A stretch of 64,000 nt of DNA, from the NCBI RefSeq assembly GCF_900589395.1, contig NZ_UUIS01000056.1:1-64000 (forward strand). The letters run 5' to 3'. Shown one piece after another: positions 42,998 through 54,088 of the stretch; position 1 is the first letter of the stretch; the number at the start of each line of letters is the position of its first letter. Origin of the DNA: Pseudomonas viridiflava (GTDB lineage Bacteria > Pseudomonadota > Gammaproteobacteria > Pseudomonadales > Pseudomonadaceae). The notes below the pieces were generated by a model. The model was not told the DNA's origin. It saw nothing but the letters and a program-made list of their open reading frames with translations, and did no database searches. Made by a program: the position numbers and the translations under genes.

Positions 42998-45376
42998 TTA
43001 TTTCCTTAACGTGGTGTTTAACCTTTCCTCAAGTGAGGTGAGGATTGCAAGCGTCGTTGCATTGACCTCATCGTCGTTAAGAGTGCGCGATGGATGCTGC
43101 CAGGTCAAGCCGACAGCGAGGCTTTTTCTATGCGGATCAATGCCTTTACCCTGGTACACATCGAACAGCCTGAGATCGGTAAGCCACTCGCCGGCATTTT
43201 CCCGGATCACTTCCAGCACAGCGCTGGCGGCCACGTCACGATCAGCCAGCAACGCCAGATCGCGACGCACTTCAGGGAAGCGCGACAGCTCATGGAACTT
43301 CGGCAGACGGCCTTCAGCCACTTCAGCCAGTACCAGTTCGAAGACAAAGACCGGTCGATCCAGGCCCAGGTTTTTTGCCAGTTCCGGATGAATGGCACCC
43401 AGATAGCCCACTTCGCGCCCGTCACGCTCGATCAAGGCCGTCTGGCCCGGATGCAGTGCCGGATGCTGGCCTGGCTTGAAAGTGAAGACATTCAGCGCAC
43501 CGGCAAAACCCAGCACCGCTTCGACATCGGCCTTGACGTCAAAGAAGTCCACGACATCGCGGCCCTGCGCCCAGCCTTCCGGCAGACGGCTGCCACACAC
43601 CACACCTGCCAGCATCGGCTCTTGTTTCAAGCCATCGAGCTGGCCGACGAAACGCAGGCCGCTTTCGAACAGGCGGACACGATCCTGCTGACGATTGAGG
43701 TTATGCTGCAACGCCTTGACCAGGCCAGGCCACAATGAGGAGCGCATCGCGGCCATGTCGTTGGAGATCGGATTGGCCAGCAGCAACGGCTGGACACCCG
43801 GATTGAAGAGCTCGAACCATTTGGGATCGATGAAGCTGTAGGTGATCGCTTCCTGATAGCCACGCGCAACCAGCAGACGACGCAGCTCTGGCAGCTCGCT
43901 ACGGGCTTCGGCCTTGGCCTGCGGTGCCAGACGCGCTTGCGGGTAGCGAACCGGCAGGCGGTTGTAGCCATACAGGCGCGCCAGCTCTTCGATCAGGTCG
44001 ATTTCCAGGCTGATATCGAAGCGATGACTCGGAACTTCGACTTGCCATTCGCCTTCGGCCTGACGGGTCGGCGCCAGATCAAGGGCGGCCAGCAGACGCT
44101 CGACTTCGCTCGCCTCGATGGCCAGGCCCAGCATCTGTTCGATGCGGTTGGCACGCAAGGTGATTGGTGCGATCGAGGGCAGGTGCTGTTGGCTGGCGAC
44201 CTCGACGACCGGACCGGCTTCGCCACCGGTGATGTCCAGCAACAGGCCGGTGGCCCGCTCCATGGCTTCACGGGCCAGTTGTGAGTCGACACCGCGCTCG
44301 TAACGGTGCGAGGCATCGGTGTGCAGACCGTAGGAACGGGCCTTGCCAGCGACGGAAATGGTGTCGAAGAAAGCACTTTCCAGGAAGATGTCCTGGGTCT
44401 TGGCGGTCACACCGCTGTGCTCGCCCCCCATCACGCCGGCGATGGCCAGTGCGCGCTGGTGGTCGGCAATGACCAGGGTGTCGGCACGTAGAGTGACTTC
44501 CTGGCCGTCGAGCAGGACCAGCTTCTCGCCCTCCTCGGCCATGCGCACGCGAATCCCGCCGTTGATTTCGGCCAGGTCGAAGGCATGCAGGGGCTGACCC
44601 AGCTCCAGCATCACGTAGTTGGTGACGTCGACCGCGGCATCGATACTGCGCACATCCGAGCGACGCAGGCGCTCGACCATCCACAGCGGCGTCGGCCGGG
44701 ACAAGTCGACGTTGCGAATGACCCGACCCAGATAACGCGGGCACGCGCTGGGCGCCAGCACTTCGACCGGGCGTACTTCGTCGTGGGCGACCGGCACTGC
44801 CGCAACCTGTACGCGCGTGACCGGGGCGTCGTACAAGGCACCGACTTCACGGGCAAGACCGGCCACCGACAGGCAGTCGCCACGGTTCGGGGTCAGGTCG
44901 ACTTCAATGCTGGCATCGTCCAGTTGCAGGTAGACGCGGATGTCCTCGCCCACAGGCGCATCGGCCGCCAGTTCCAGCAAGCCGTCATTGCCTTCGCCCA
45001 GCTCCAGCTCGGCGGCCGAGCACAGCATGCCGTTGGACTCGACGCCGCGCAGCTTGGCCTTCTTGATCTTGAAGTCACCCGGCAGTTGCGCACCGATCAT
45101 GGCGAATGGAATCTTCAGGCCGGGGCGCACATTTGGCGCGCCACACACCACCTGGAAGATCTCGCTACCGCTGCTGACCTGGCAGACGCGCAGTTTGTCC
45201 GCGTCGGGGTGCTGCTCGGTACTCAGGACCTCACCCACCACGACACCGGAGAAAATGCCGGCGGCCAGCGTCACGCTGTCAACCTCAAGACCGGCCATCG
45301 ACAGACGAGCGACCAGCTCGTCACGGGATACCTGCGGGCTTACCCAGCCACGCAGCCATTGTTCACTGAATTTCAT
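42998..45376 (-). CDS. pheT: Phenylalanyl-tRNA synthetase beta subunit
   Basis: This 792-residue subunit pairs with PheS in an (alpha-beta)2 enzyme that charges tRNA-Phe. It begins MKFSEQWLRGWVSPQVSRDE and contains the EMAP-like tRNA-binding domain (VCQVSSGSEIFQVVCGAPNV), B1-B5 domains (VDLTPNRGDCLSVAGLAREV) and the C-terminal anticodon-binding fold. Length is normal. It is 33 bases downstream of pheS. Confidence 0.98.
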   Translation of the reverse strand: MKFSEQWLRGWVSPQVSRDELVARLSMAGLEVDSVTLAAGIFSGVVVGEVLSTEQHPDADKLRVCQVSSGSEIFQVVCGAPNVRPGLKIPFAMIGAQLPGDFKIKKAKLRGVESNGMLCSAAELELGEGNDGLLELAADAPVGEDIRVYLQLDDASIEVDLTPNRGDCLSVAGLAREVGALYDAPVTRVQVAAVPVAHDEVRPVEVLAPSACPRYLGRVIRNVDLSRPTPLWMVERLRRSDVRSIDAAVDVTNYVMLELGQPLHAFDLAEINGGIRVRMAEEGEKLVLLDGQEVTLRADTLVIADHQRALAIAGVMGGEHSGVTAKTQDIFLESAFFDTISVAGKARSYGLHTDASHRYERGVDSQLAREAMERATGLLLDITGGEAGPVVEVASQQHLPSIAPITLRANRIEQMLGLAIEASEVERLLAALDLAPTRQAEGEWQVEVPSHRFDISLEIDLIEELARLYGYNRLPVRYPQARLAPQAKAEARSELPELRRLLVARGYQEAITYSFIDPKWFELFNPGVQPLLLANPISNDMAAMRSSLWPGLVKALQHNLNRQQDRVRLFESGLRFVGQLDGLKQEPMLAGVVCGSRLPEGWAQGRDVVDFFDVKADVEAVLGFAGALNVFTFKPGQHPALHPGQTALIERDGREVGYLGAIHPELAKNLGLDRPVFVFELVLAEVAEGRLPKFHELSRFPEVRRDLALLADRDVAASAVLEVIRENAGEWLTDLRLFDVYQGKGIDPHRKSLAVGLTWQHPSRTLNDDEVNATTLAILTSLEERLNTTLRK

Positions 45377-45409
45377 CCTGCCCTCCTGAAAGATTCGTTA
45401 CGGACCCGA

Positions 45410-46528
<1,119 letters not shown>

Positions 46529-46885
46529 TTAGGCCAAAGTGGCTTTAGCTTTCTCGACAATCGCAGCAAACGCCGCTTTTTCGTTCACAGCCAGATCAGC
46601 CAGAACCTTACGGTCGATTTCGATCGACGCTTTTTTCAGGCCAGCGATGAAACGGCTGTAGGACAGACCGTTGATACGCGCACCAGCGTTGATACGAGCG
46701 ATCCACAGAGCGCGGAACTGACGTTTTTTCTGACGACGGTCACGGTAGGCGTATTGGCCTGCCTTGATAACCGCTTGCTTGGCAACACGGAATACACGTG
46801 AACGTGCACCGTAGTAGCCTTTGGCAAGTTTCAGAATCTTTTTGTGACGCTTACGGGCCATGACGCCACGCTTAACACGAGCCAT
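46529..46885 (-). CDS. rplT: 50S ribosomal protein L20
   Basis: This 118-residue protein begins [18 protein letters not shown] and has the full conserved body ([18 protein letters not shown]). It binds 23S rRNA early in assembly. It follows rpmI by 30 bases in the usual order. Confidence 0.99.
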   Translation of the reverse strand: MARVKRGVMARKRHKKILKLAKGYYGARSRVFRVAKQAVIKAGQYAYRDRRQKKRQFRALWIARINAGARINGLSYSRFIAGLKKASIEIDRKVLADLAVNEKAAFAAIVEKAKATLA

Positions 46886-46915
46886 GAGTTACTTCCTCTT
46901 AATTCTTGATCAAAA

Positions 46916-47110
46916 TTAGCGCAGGCGGAGCATGCGCTCGACTTTTGCCACGTCAGACGCGTGCAGCTGGCTGCTTCCGCGCAGTTGACGCTTACGCTTG
47001 GTCGACATCTTGGTCAGAATGTGGCTCTTGAAAGCGTGCTTGTGCTTGATGCCGTTGGCGGTTTTCAAAAACCGCTTAGCTGCACCACTTTTCGTTTTCA
47101 TCTTTGGCAT
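46916..47110 (-). CDS. rpmI: 50S ribosomal protein L35
   Basis: This 64-residue protein begins [20 protein letters not shown] and contains [12 protein letters not shown], the standard L35 pattern. It lies 60 bases downstream of infC. Confidence 0.99.
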   Translation of the reverse strand: MPKMKTKSGAAKRFLKTANGIKHKHAFKSHILTKMSTKRKRQLRGSSQLHASDVAKVERMLRLR

Positions 47111-47170
47111 GTTCGGATACTCCGCATTCAGTTGATAAACATAACCGCAAGGCCTGCCGTGCCCTGGTGG

Positions 47171-47722
47171 TTACTTCTTCTTTTTCGGGGCGATGACCAT
47201 GATCAGCTGGCGTCCTTCCATCTTCGGATGCTGTTCGACGGCGCCGTATTCCACGAGGTCGGCTTCGACCCGCTTCAACAGTTCCATACCCAGCTCCTGG
47301 TGGGCCATCTCACGGCCGCGGAATCGCAAGGATACCTTGGCCCTGTCCCCATCGCTCAGGAAACGTACCAGGTTGCGCAGTTTTACCTGGTAATCCCCTT
47401 CCTCCGTCCCTGGACGAAACTTGATTTCTTTAACCTGGATCTGCTTCTGGTTCTTCTTCGCCGCAGCCACCTGCTTCTTCTTTTCGAAGAGCGATTTGCC
47501 GTAGTCCATGACTCGGCAAACCGGCGGTACTGCGTCGGCAGAAATTTCTACCAGGTCCAGTTTCGCCTCATCGGCGATACGAAGCGCTTCATCAATAGAG
47601 ACGATGCCAATCTGCTCGCCATCAGCGCCAATTAACCGAACCTCGCGCGCCGAGATATTCTCATTGATCGGGGCTTTTGGTGCAGTTCGTTTATCTTGTC
47701 TCATATCACGCTTAATAGTAAT
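47171..47722 (-). CDS. infC: Translation initiation factor IF-3, ATT start
   Basis: This 183-residue factor binds the 30S subunit and rejects wrong start codons. The first ATG in frame (47704) would give 177 residues. The protein is normally longer, and the frame upstream codes T-I-K-R-D before it, beginning with ATT at 47722. IF-3 genes use rare AUU starts for self-control, so ATT at 47722 matches the family length of 183. A second ATT at 47716 has better spacing from GGAG (8 bases) and cannot be excluded. The ATT at 47722 overlaps the thrS stop (TAA) by one base. Confidence 0.95.
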   Translation of the reverse strand: MTIKRDMRQDKRTAPKAPINENISAREVRLIGADGEQIGIVSIDEALRIADEAKLDLVEISADAVPPVCRVMDYGKSLFEKKKQVAAAKKNQKQIQVKEIKFRPGTEEGDYQVKLRNLVRFLSDGDRAKVSLRFRGREMAHQELGMELLKRVEADLVEYGAVEQHPKMEGRQLIMVIAPKKKK

Positions 47723-49644
47723 TACTCCGAATCTTGGCGACCACGCCGGGAAACCGCTTGCGTAAGGAATTCAGCGAATTGGGCGACCGGCATCGAACCA
47801 AGGTCGGCACCTTCGCGGGTACGCACAGCGACGGTTTGCGTCTCTACTTCCCGATCCCCTATCACAAGGAGGTAAGGAACCTTGAGCAAAGTATGCTCAC
47901 GGATTTTAAAGCCGATTTTCTCATTTCTCAAGTCGGACTTGGCACGAAACCCGCTTTCGAGCAGAGTTTTTTCCACCTGCAGCGCAAAATTGGCCTGTTT
48001 ATCGGTGATATTCATAATCACCGCCTGGGTCGGAGCCAGCCACGCAGGGAACGCGCCCTCGTAGTGCTCGATCAGGATACCGATGAAGCGTTCGAACGAT
48101 CCGAGGATCGCGCGGTGCAGCATGACCGGGTGTTTGCGACCGTTGTCTTCAGAGACATATTCGGCGCTCAGACGGATCGGCAGGTTGAAATCGAGCTGCA
48201 GGGTACCACACTGCCAGACGCGACCCAGACAATCCTTCAGGGAAAATTCGATTTTCGGGCCATAGAAAGCCCCCTCGCCCGGCTGCAACTGGTACGGCAG
48301 GCCGGCACTGTCCAGCGCTGCAGCCAGTGCGCTTTCAGCGCGATCCCATAGCTCGTCGGAGCCAACGCGCTTTTCAGGGCGGGTCGACAGCTTCAGCTCG
48401 ATGTCCTTGAAGCCGAAGTCGGCGTACACATCCAGGGTCAGCTTGATGAAAGCGGCCGACTCGGTCTGCATCTGCTCTTCGGTGCAGAAAATGTGTGCGT
48501 CGTCCTGGGTAAAACCACGCACGCGCATGATGCCATGCAGCGCGCCCGAGGGCTCGTTACGGTGGCAGGCGCCGAATTCGGCCAGGCGCATCGGCAGCTC
48601 GCGGTAGCTCTTCAGGCCCTGGTTGAACACCTGCACGTGGCAAGGGCAGTTCATCGGCTTGATGGCGTAGTCGCGGCTTTCCGACTCGGTGGTGAACATG
48701 TTGTCGGCGTAGTTGGCCCAGTGCCCGGATTTCTCCCACAGGCTGCGATCGACCACTTGCGGGGTCTTGATCTCCAGGTAGCCATTCTCGCGCTGGATCT
48801 TGCGCATGTACTGCTCGAGCACCTGGTACAGGGTCCAGCCCTGCGGGTGCCAGAACACCATGCCCGGCGCTTCTTCCTGGGTATGGAACAAGCCCAGGCG
48901 CTTGCCGATCTTGCGATGGTCACGCTTTTCGGCTTCTTCGATGCGCTGGACATAGGCCGCCAGTTGCTTCTTGTCAGCCCAGGCCGTGCCATAGACGCGC
49001 TGCAGCTGTTCGTTCTTGGCATCACCACGCCAGTAGGCGCCGGACAGCTTGGTCAGCTTGAACGCCTTGAGGAAACGGGTATTGGGCACGTGCGGACCGC
49101 GGCACATGTCGACGTATTCTTCGTGGTAATACAGGCCCATGGCCTGCTCGTCCGGCATGTCTTCGACCAGGCGCAACTTGTAGTCTTCCTGGCGCGCAGC
49201 GAACACCTCGATCACTTCGGCACGTGGCGTCACTTTCTTGATGACGTCGTAGTCCTTTTCGATCAACTGCTGCATGCGTTGCTCGATCGCCGCCAGGTCA
49301 TCCGGCGTGAAGGGGCGCTCATAGGCGATGTCGTAATAGAAGCCTTCGTCGATCACCGGACCGATCACCATCTTGGCCGTCGGGTACAACTGCTTGACGG
49401 CATGACCGACCAGGTGAGCGCAGGAGTGGCGGATAATCTCCAGGCCTTCCTGATCCTTGGGGGTGATGATCTGCAGGCTGGCATCGGTGCTGATCAGATC
49501 GCTGGCGTCAACCAGCTTGCCGTCGACCTTGCCGGCGACGGTGGCCTTGGCCAGGCCGGCACCAATGGACAGCGCAACGTCGGCGACCGACACAGGTTGA
49601 TCGAAAGAACGTTGACTGCCGTCGGGAAGAGTAATGGTGGGCAT
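47722..49644 (-). CDS. thrS: Threonyl-tRNA synthetase
   Basis: This 640-residue class II synthetase begins [20 protein letters not shown] with the TGS domain. The editing domain includes [17 protein letters not shown] (the HxxxH) and the catalytic domain includes [29 protein letters not shown] lies upstream of the ATG. It is the first gene of the thrS-infC-rpmI-rplT-pheST-ihfA run. Confidence 0.98.
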   Translation of the reverse strand: MPTITLPDGSQRSFDQPVSVADVALSIGAGLAKATVAGKVDGKLVDASDLISTDASLQIITPKDQEGLEIIRHSCAHLVGHAVKQLYPTAKMVIGPVIDEGFYYDIAYERPFTPDDLAAIEQRMQQLIEKDYDVIKKVTPRAEVIEVFAARQEDYKLRLVEDMPDEQAMGLYYHEEYVDMCRGPHVPNTRFLKAFKLTKLSGAYWRGDAKNEQLQRVYGTAWADKKQLAAYVQRIEEAEKRDHRKIGKRLGLFHTQEEAPGMVFWHPQGWTLYQVLEQYMRKIQRENGYLEIKTPQVVDRSLWEKSGHWANYADNMFTTESESRDYAIKPMNCPCHVQVFNQGLKSYRELPMRLAEFGACHRNEPSGALHGIMRVRGFTQDDAHIFCTEEQMQTESAAFIKLTLDVYADFGFKDIELKLSTRPEKRVGSDELWDRAESALAAALDSAGLPYQLQPGEGAFYGPKIEFSLKDCLGRVWQCGTLQLDFNLPIRLSAEYVSEDNGRKHPVMLHRAILGSFERFIGILIEHYEGAFPAWLAPTQAVIMNITDKQANFALQVEKTLLESGFRAKSDLRNEKIGFKIREHTLLKVPYLLVIGDREVETQTVAVRTREGADLGSMPVAQFAEFLTQAVSRRGRQDSE

Positions 49645-50005
49645 GGCGCCTCCTCTCCTAGTGGTGACCCCTACCAAAGGTCACGTGGGTTGGGATGAGC
49701 CAGTACGCGATCCGGTGGTATGCCTGCCTCACAGTGGCAGGAGCCTTGAAGGCCAACCTTGAACCGAACCGGATGACTGGATTGTACGAAACCGGATTCA
49801 AAAGCCCGACTGCGCAAAAGATCGCTCTGCAACGGGCAGACACGCAATACGCAACGGGACACGCATCCTAGCACAGCTGCCTGAATAGACGCGTATCAGC
49901 CTGAAAATAGATCGAATTCGTCTATCGGGCTGAACCGTCGCGCTCTGGAACCGTCAGAACAGGTGTCTCGATTTTCTTGACTATGTTCCAGCAAAGGAGA
50001 ACACC
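49645..50005. other. Leader and divergent promoter region of thrS
   Basis: The 361-base gap holds the leader of the translation operon. A stem CCTGCC-N7-GGCAGG (49723-49741) and the strong ribosome site are visible. E. coli thrS is controlled by tRNA-like leader elements; similarity here was not established. Part near 50005 serves the plus-strand gene at 50006. Confidence 0.5.
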
Positions 50006-50305
50006 ATGAAGCTTCCAAGCCGTTCTGCACTCCTCTCCTGCCTGATCCTGGCCACCCCACTGGGTGCACAGGCGGCCATGGACACCGCTACCCGCAGTGA
50101 CTTCACCGCGCAATGCACCAGCGCGGCAAAGCAGCAGAAACTGGACGAAAAAAGCGCCAAGGCACACTGCGAATGTGGCGCCAAGCAAATCGACGCCAAC
50201 TTCAGCGACAAGGAAATTGCGGCCATGAACAACCCTTCTGCCGCCCCGGACCCTGCGCTGGCGAGCAAACTGCAAAAGCTGGTGGCGCAGCACTGCGTGA
50301 AATAA
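50006..50305 (+). CDS. Small secreted hypothetical protein
   Basis: This 99-residue protein has a signal peptide (ALLSCLILATPLGAQAA) and a mature part with cysteines spaced as in AQCTSAA, AHCECGAK and AQHCVK. It has helical character. AAAGGAGAACACC precedes the ATG. The family is not recognised. A hairpin (CTTCACGGCCC..GGGCCTGAAG, 50344-50374) lies downstream but lacks a T-run. Confidence 0.7.
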   Translation: MKLPSRSALLSCLILATPLGAQAAMDTATRSDFTAQCTSAAKQQKLDEKSAKAHCECGAKQIDANFSDKEIAAMNNPSAAPDPALASKLQKLVAQHCVK

Positions 50306-50576
50306 AAAAGCTGCGGCCGTGCCACACGCTTTTTTCCTGATGCCTTCACGGCCCTTTGATTACAGGGCCTGAAGCGCTAGGACCCGACCGCTCGAAAGCC
50401 CCTGCGCGTGCCCCGCAATCGCAGGATGACGCAAGCAATATCGGGTCCTGGTACCGATGCACGATAAAGTTTCTACCTAAATGGCGCGTCTTCCGTGCAA
50501 TTGGACTATGATAGCGGCGTGTGCCCAGTTGGCCTGAGCAGCACGTTATTGAAATTCATGTTTCCGGAGATTCACC

Positions 50577-50789
50577 ATGTCCAATCGCCAAACCGGCACC
50601 GTCAAATGGTTCAACGATGAAAAAGGCTTCGGCTTTATCACACCTCAAGGTGGCGGCGACGATCTGTTCGTACACTTCAAGGCGATCAAGTCTGACGGCT
50701 TCAAGAGCCTGAAAGAAGGTCAGACAGTGACCTTCATCGCTGCTAAAGGCCAGAAAGGCATGCAAGCAGAAGAAGTCACAGTGGTCTGA
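50577..50789 (+). CDS. Cold-shock protein, CspA family
   Basis: This 70-residue protein has the RNA-binding motifs [12 protein letters not shown] (RNP1) and DLFVHF (RNP2). It melts RNA structure or affects transcription antitermination. CCGGAGATTCACC precedes the ATG. The 271-base gap before it holds its promoter and leader, with TATGAT at 50507-50512 as a possible -10, but no -35 is visible. A terminator follows. Confidence 0.97.
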   Translation: MSNRQTGTVKWFNDEKGFGFITPQGGGDDLFVHFKAIKSDGFKSLKEGQTVTFIAAKGQKGMQAEEVTVV

Positions 50790-50807
50790 TTTACTGACCC
50801 TGCTGAC

Positions 50808-50843
50808 AAAAAAAACCCCGTCATCGCATGACGGGGTTTTTTT
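50808..50843 (+). terminator. Intrinsic terminator of the cold-shock gene
   Basis: AAAAACCCCGTCAT-CGC-ATGACGGGGTTTTTTT forms an 11-bp stem plus A and T runs. It lies between the cold-shock gene and the convergent lipoprotein gene and should act both ways. Confidence 0.95.
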
Positions 50844-50860
50844 ATGCCTGCGTATCGGTG

Positions 50861-51211
50861 TCAACCACAGTTGACGCGAATCACCTTGCCGGCAGCATCG
50901 GTATTGACGTTGACGCGCTCGGAACGGTACTCGAGGGTAACCATGTCGTTGGGACCGAGAATGCGGGCGTCCATGGCGCCTGACTGAGTGCGGACCTGGT
51001 TCAGAAGCTCAAACGTGGCCTGCTTGCCAACCGCAGCCTGCGCGCCACTGGCATCACAACGACCGTCTCCTGCCGGACCTGACACCGCCGTGGTTGCCGC
51101 CTCGGCAGCACGCGGCGCTTCGGTGGCAGGCGCGGGAGCCGAAGTGCTGCTGCAGCCTGCCAATAACGATGTCACTGCGACAAAACCGAGTGTTGCGAAT
51201 TTCCAGGGCAT
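50861..51211 (-). CDS. I78-family peptidase-inhibitor-like lipoprotein
   Basis: This 116-residue protein has a lipobox LLAGC near residue 20, an Ala/Pro-rich linker and a C-terminal domain. The domain reads GKQATFELLNQVRTQSGAMD, NDMVTLEYRSERVNVNTD and ends VIRVNCG. This matches the I78 (elafin-like in name only) inhibitor domain known from Proteobacteria. A role against serine peptidases is known for members; here it is family inference. Confidence 0.8.
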   Translation of the reverse strand: MPWKFATLGFVAVTSLLAGCSSTSAPAPATEAPRAAEAATTAVSGPAGDGRCDASGAQAAVGKQATFELLNQVRTQSGAMDARILGPNDMVTLEYRSERVNVNTDAAGKVIRVNCG

Positions 51212-51471
51212 TACAGCCTCCTTTACCGATAATACAGACCAGACCCTTTGCGACCACGCCAGCGCGCAATGGTTGCACGTTGTCGCATCGGGATGCGCGA
51301 GTCTGCCCTACCCCATCTCTCGAAAGGTCAGACAAATCGTCACAAAACGTTAATCCGTGACCGCCGGACCACGGCGTAAGTCGAAGTGCCAAATCTCTTC
51401 AGCAATGCTTTACTGCACACGCTCGGCAAGCGTCGGGCAGCGGTCGTTTTTCACACAGGATGTTCAGACAC

Positions 51472-51666
51472 ATGACAACCGTCTCCATAGAAGCGGATAT
51501 CAAGGCCCGTTGGCCGCAGGGACAATGCGCACACAGCCCGGGCTCGGCAGAAGAACTTACCATCATCGCCATTGACCTGCTGGTCAAGGAACTGGGCACC
51601 GAAAGCGCCCATGCCTTCATCAGTCAGATCCTGAGCCGCCACACCGCTTCAGGCATGACCGCCTGA
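51472..51666 (+). CDS. Small hypothetical protein
   Basis: This 64-residue protein starts MTTVSIEADIKARWPQG and contains EELTIIAIDLLVKELG. It has no signal or membrane segment. The ATG at 51472 is preferred over one at 51460 because the only ribosome site (AGGA) overlaps the latter. The family is not recognised. Confidence 0.5.
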   Translation: MTTVSIEADIKARWPQGQCAHSPGSAEELTIIAIDLLVKELGTESAHAFISQILSRHTASGMTA

Positions 51667-51669
51667 GGT

Positions 51670-52695
51670 TTATTTCAAGCGAGCCAGGCGACTGACCAAC
51701 AGATCGAAAAAGCCCTGCGCATCGCCGTTTTCGATCCACAGTACGTTTTCGGGCTGCTTGAGAGTGCCGTACCAGTCGGCAACGGTCTGGCCGAAACCGA
51801 TCCCTTCACGACTGTCGATGGCCATATGAATGCGACGCCCGGTAAACAGGCCGGGCTGCAGCAACCAGGCAATCACACTGGCGTCGTGCACCGGGCCGCC
51901 GGGCAAACCATAGTGCACCATGTCGAGCTTGACGTACTCATTGAGAATGTCCCCGACCCGCTTGCCGGCCTGGTTGCCCACCGCAGCAATCTGGGCAAGG
52001 CGGGCCTCGCTGGTCAGAATCTTGTGGGTGACGTCCAGCGGCACATAAGTCAGCCGGACACCACTATCAAGCACGACCTGTGCGGCATGCGGGTCGGCAA
52101 ACAGGTTGAATTCGGCCGCCGGCGTGATGTTTCCACCATTGAAGTGCGCGCCGCCCATCACCACCACTTCCTTGATACCACGGGTGATTTCAGGGGCCTG
52201 GGTCAGCGCCAGAGCCAGATTGGTCTGCGGCCCGAGCATGGCGATGGTGATGCTGTGTTCCGGCGCCTGCCTCAGGGTGCGAATCAGGTAATCGACCGCG
52301 TTGCCCTGGGCCAGGCCCTTGGCCGGCTCGTACACCGCGACGCCCGGCAAACCTTCCTGACCATGCACGTTTTCGGCATAGATCGGCGGGCGCACCAGGG
52401 GCCTTGGCGCACCGGCATAGACTGGCACTTCTTCACGCCCGGCCCATTCGCGTGCCAACCGTGCATTGCGCGAGGTCTTGTCCAGACGCACATTGCCTGC
52501 CACCGTGGTGATGGCCAGCACATTGAGCGCCTCGGGAGACGCCAGTGCCAACAGCAACGCGACCACGTCATCAGCACCCGGATCGGTGTCGATGATCAGG
52601 TCACGCCTTTCAGCCCCTTGAACCGCTGCAGCGCCCAGCATGGACATCAGTACGACTCCCCTTAGCAACCGATTGAACAGCGATATCCCTTTCAT
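51670..52695 (-). CDS. Exported nucleoside hydrolase
   Basis: This 341-residue protein is of the inosine-uridine nucleoside N-ribohydrolase family. The Ca-binding motif DLIIDTDPGADDVVALLLAL is near the N-terminus, and VHDASVIAWLL holds the late His/Asp. An N-terminal signal (GVVLMSMLGAAAVQGAE) predicts periplasmic location. It follows rbsD by 14 bases, so ribose released from nucleosides in the periplasm could pass directly to RbsB. Confidence 0.92.
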   Translation of the reverse strand: MKGISLFNRLLRGVVLMSMLGAAAVQGAERRDLIIDTDPGADDVVALLLALASPEALNVLAITTVAGNVRLDKTSRNARLAREWAGREEVPVYAGAPRPLVRPPIYAENVHGQEGLPGVAVYEPAKGLAQGNAVDYLIRTLRQAPEHSITIAMLGPQTNLALALTQAPEITRGIKEVVVMGGAHFNGGNITPAAEFNLFADPHAAQVVLDSGVRLTYVPLDVTHKILTSEARLAQIAAVGNQAGKRVGDILNEYVKLDMVHYGLPGGPVHDASVIAWLLQPGLFTGRRIHMAIDSREGIGFGQTVADWYGTLKQPENVLWIENGDAQGFFDLLVSRLARLK

Positions 52696-52709
52696 GGCAT
52701 CTTCCTTTT

Positions 52710-53117
52710 TTATGAGAATACGACGCCGGCCACCAGCGCTATGTTGCTATAGGGCTGGCACTCCCCGGTCCTCACAATGGCCTTGGCGCGCCCACTCAGG
52801 GCCTTCAGCGCTTCATGGCTGATCCAGCTCTGGCGACCTAACTGACCATCGAACTGTAGCGTCTCGATCATTTGCAGCGCCGGTGGCTTGACCTCGATCA
52901 TTTCGCTGGCCAGCACATGGCTTTCAACCTCCATCTCGCTGAGCACCACGTCGAGCACACCGACAAAATCCGGCACCCCTCGGGTCAGCGCAAGGTCGAT
53001 GAGTTCAACGCCCGGCGGCACCGGCATGCCGGCATCGACGATCATCAGAATGTCGCCATGCCCCAGGGAAGCAATGACCCGGGACAGGGCAATATTGAGC
53101 AGCGGGGTTTTCTTCAT
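52710..53117 (-). CDS. rbsD: D-ribose pyranase
   Basis: This 135-residue enzyme interconverts ribopyranose and ribofuranose. The N-terminus [20 protein letters not shown] and [13 protein letters not shown] are typical, with His20 as the likely catalytic residue. It overlaps rbsK by 4 bases. Confidence 0.95.
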   Translation of the reverse strand: MKKTPLLNIALSRVIASLGHGDILMIVDAGMPVPPGVELIDLALTRGVPDFVGVLDVVLSEMEVESHVLASEMIEVKPPALQMIETLQFDGQLGRQSWISHEALKALSGRAKAIVRTGECQPYSNIALVAGVVFS

Positions 53118-54034
53118 GGCGCCATCAACCTGTGTACGTCGTCCAGCGTAGGAATAGAAGGCTGCGCGCCGGCGCGCGTCACTGACACCGCTGCCGCCGC
53201 CTGAGCGAAACGGATGGCCTGCGCCGGCGGCTGGCCTTGTGCCAAAGCGGCAGCCAGCGCACCCACGAAGGTGTCGCCGGCCGCCGTGGTGTCGATTGCC
53301 TGCACCGTATGCGCCGGCAGGTGCTCACTGGCCTGGGCATTGGCCAGCAGCACGCCCTGCCCGCCCAGGGTCACGATCACATTGCTCGCCCCGGCAGCGA
53401 GCAAGATCTGCGCGGCGGCCGTGGCCGACGCTGGCGAGTCCACGCTCACGCCGGTCAAGGCCTGGGCCTCGCTTTCATTGGGAATCAGGTAATCGATCAG
53501 CGGGTACCACTCGTCAGGCAGCGGCTGGCTGGCCGGTGCCGGATTGAGAATCACCGTACAGCCCAGTTCGCGGGCCCGGCGCAAGCTGTGCAACACCGTC
53601 GCGGCCGGCACTTCAAGCTGGCACACCACGACCTTGGCCTGCGCCAGCAGCGCATCGAAGCGCTCCACCGAGGCGGGCAACAACTGTCCATTGCCGCCTT
53701 CGACGATGACGATTGCGTTCTGGCTGTGCTGGTCGACCAGAATCGAGGCAATCCCGGTACTGACGCCCGCCACCCGGGTCACCCCCTGACAGTCAACGCC
53801 TTCGGCCAGCAGCGCTTCACGCAACTGCTGGCCATAGGCGTCATCCCCGACACAGCCGAGCATGGCCACCGAAGCCCCCAGCCGGGCAACCGCCACCGCC
53901 TGATTGGCACCCTTGCCACCCGGCACGGTGGCAAACGACTCACCGACCAGGGTTTCACCCGGACGTGGCAGCCGCGGCACGCGCACCACCAGATCCATAT
54001 TCAGACTGCCTATTACCACTACTTGTGCTTGCAT
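53114..54034 (-). CDS. rbsK: Ribokinase
   Basis: This 306-residue PfkB-family kinase phosphorylates ribose. Signatures are [17 protein letters not shown] and [18 protein letters not shown], the latter with the catalytic Asp. It follows rbsR on the same strand. Confidence 0.97.
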   Translation of the reverse strand: MQAQVVVIGSLNMDLVVRVPRLPRPGETLVGESFATVPGGKGANQAVAVARLGASVAMLGCVGDDAYGQQLREALLAEGVDCQGVTRVAGVSTGIASILVDQHSQNAIVIVEGGNGQLLPASVERFDALLAQAKVVVCQLEVPAATVLHSLRRARELGCTVILNPAPASQPLPDEWYPLIDYLIPNESEAQALTGVSVDSPASATAAAQILLAAGASNVIVTLGGQGVLLANAQASEHLPAHTVQAIDTTAAGDTFVGALAAALAQGQPPAQAIRFAQAAAAVSVTRAGAQPSIPTLDDVHRLMAP

Positions 54035-54088
54035 GATCGTGGCCAGGGTCCTATCGATAATTGAAATTCGAATACGTCTTGATGTTCA

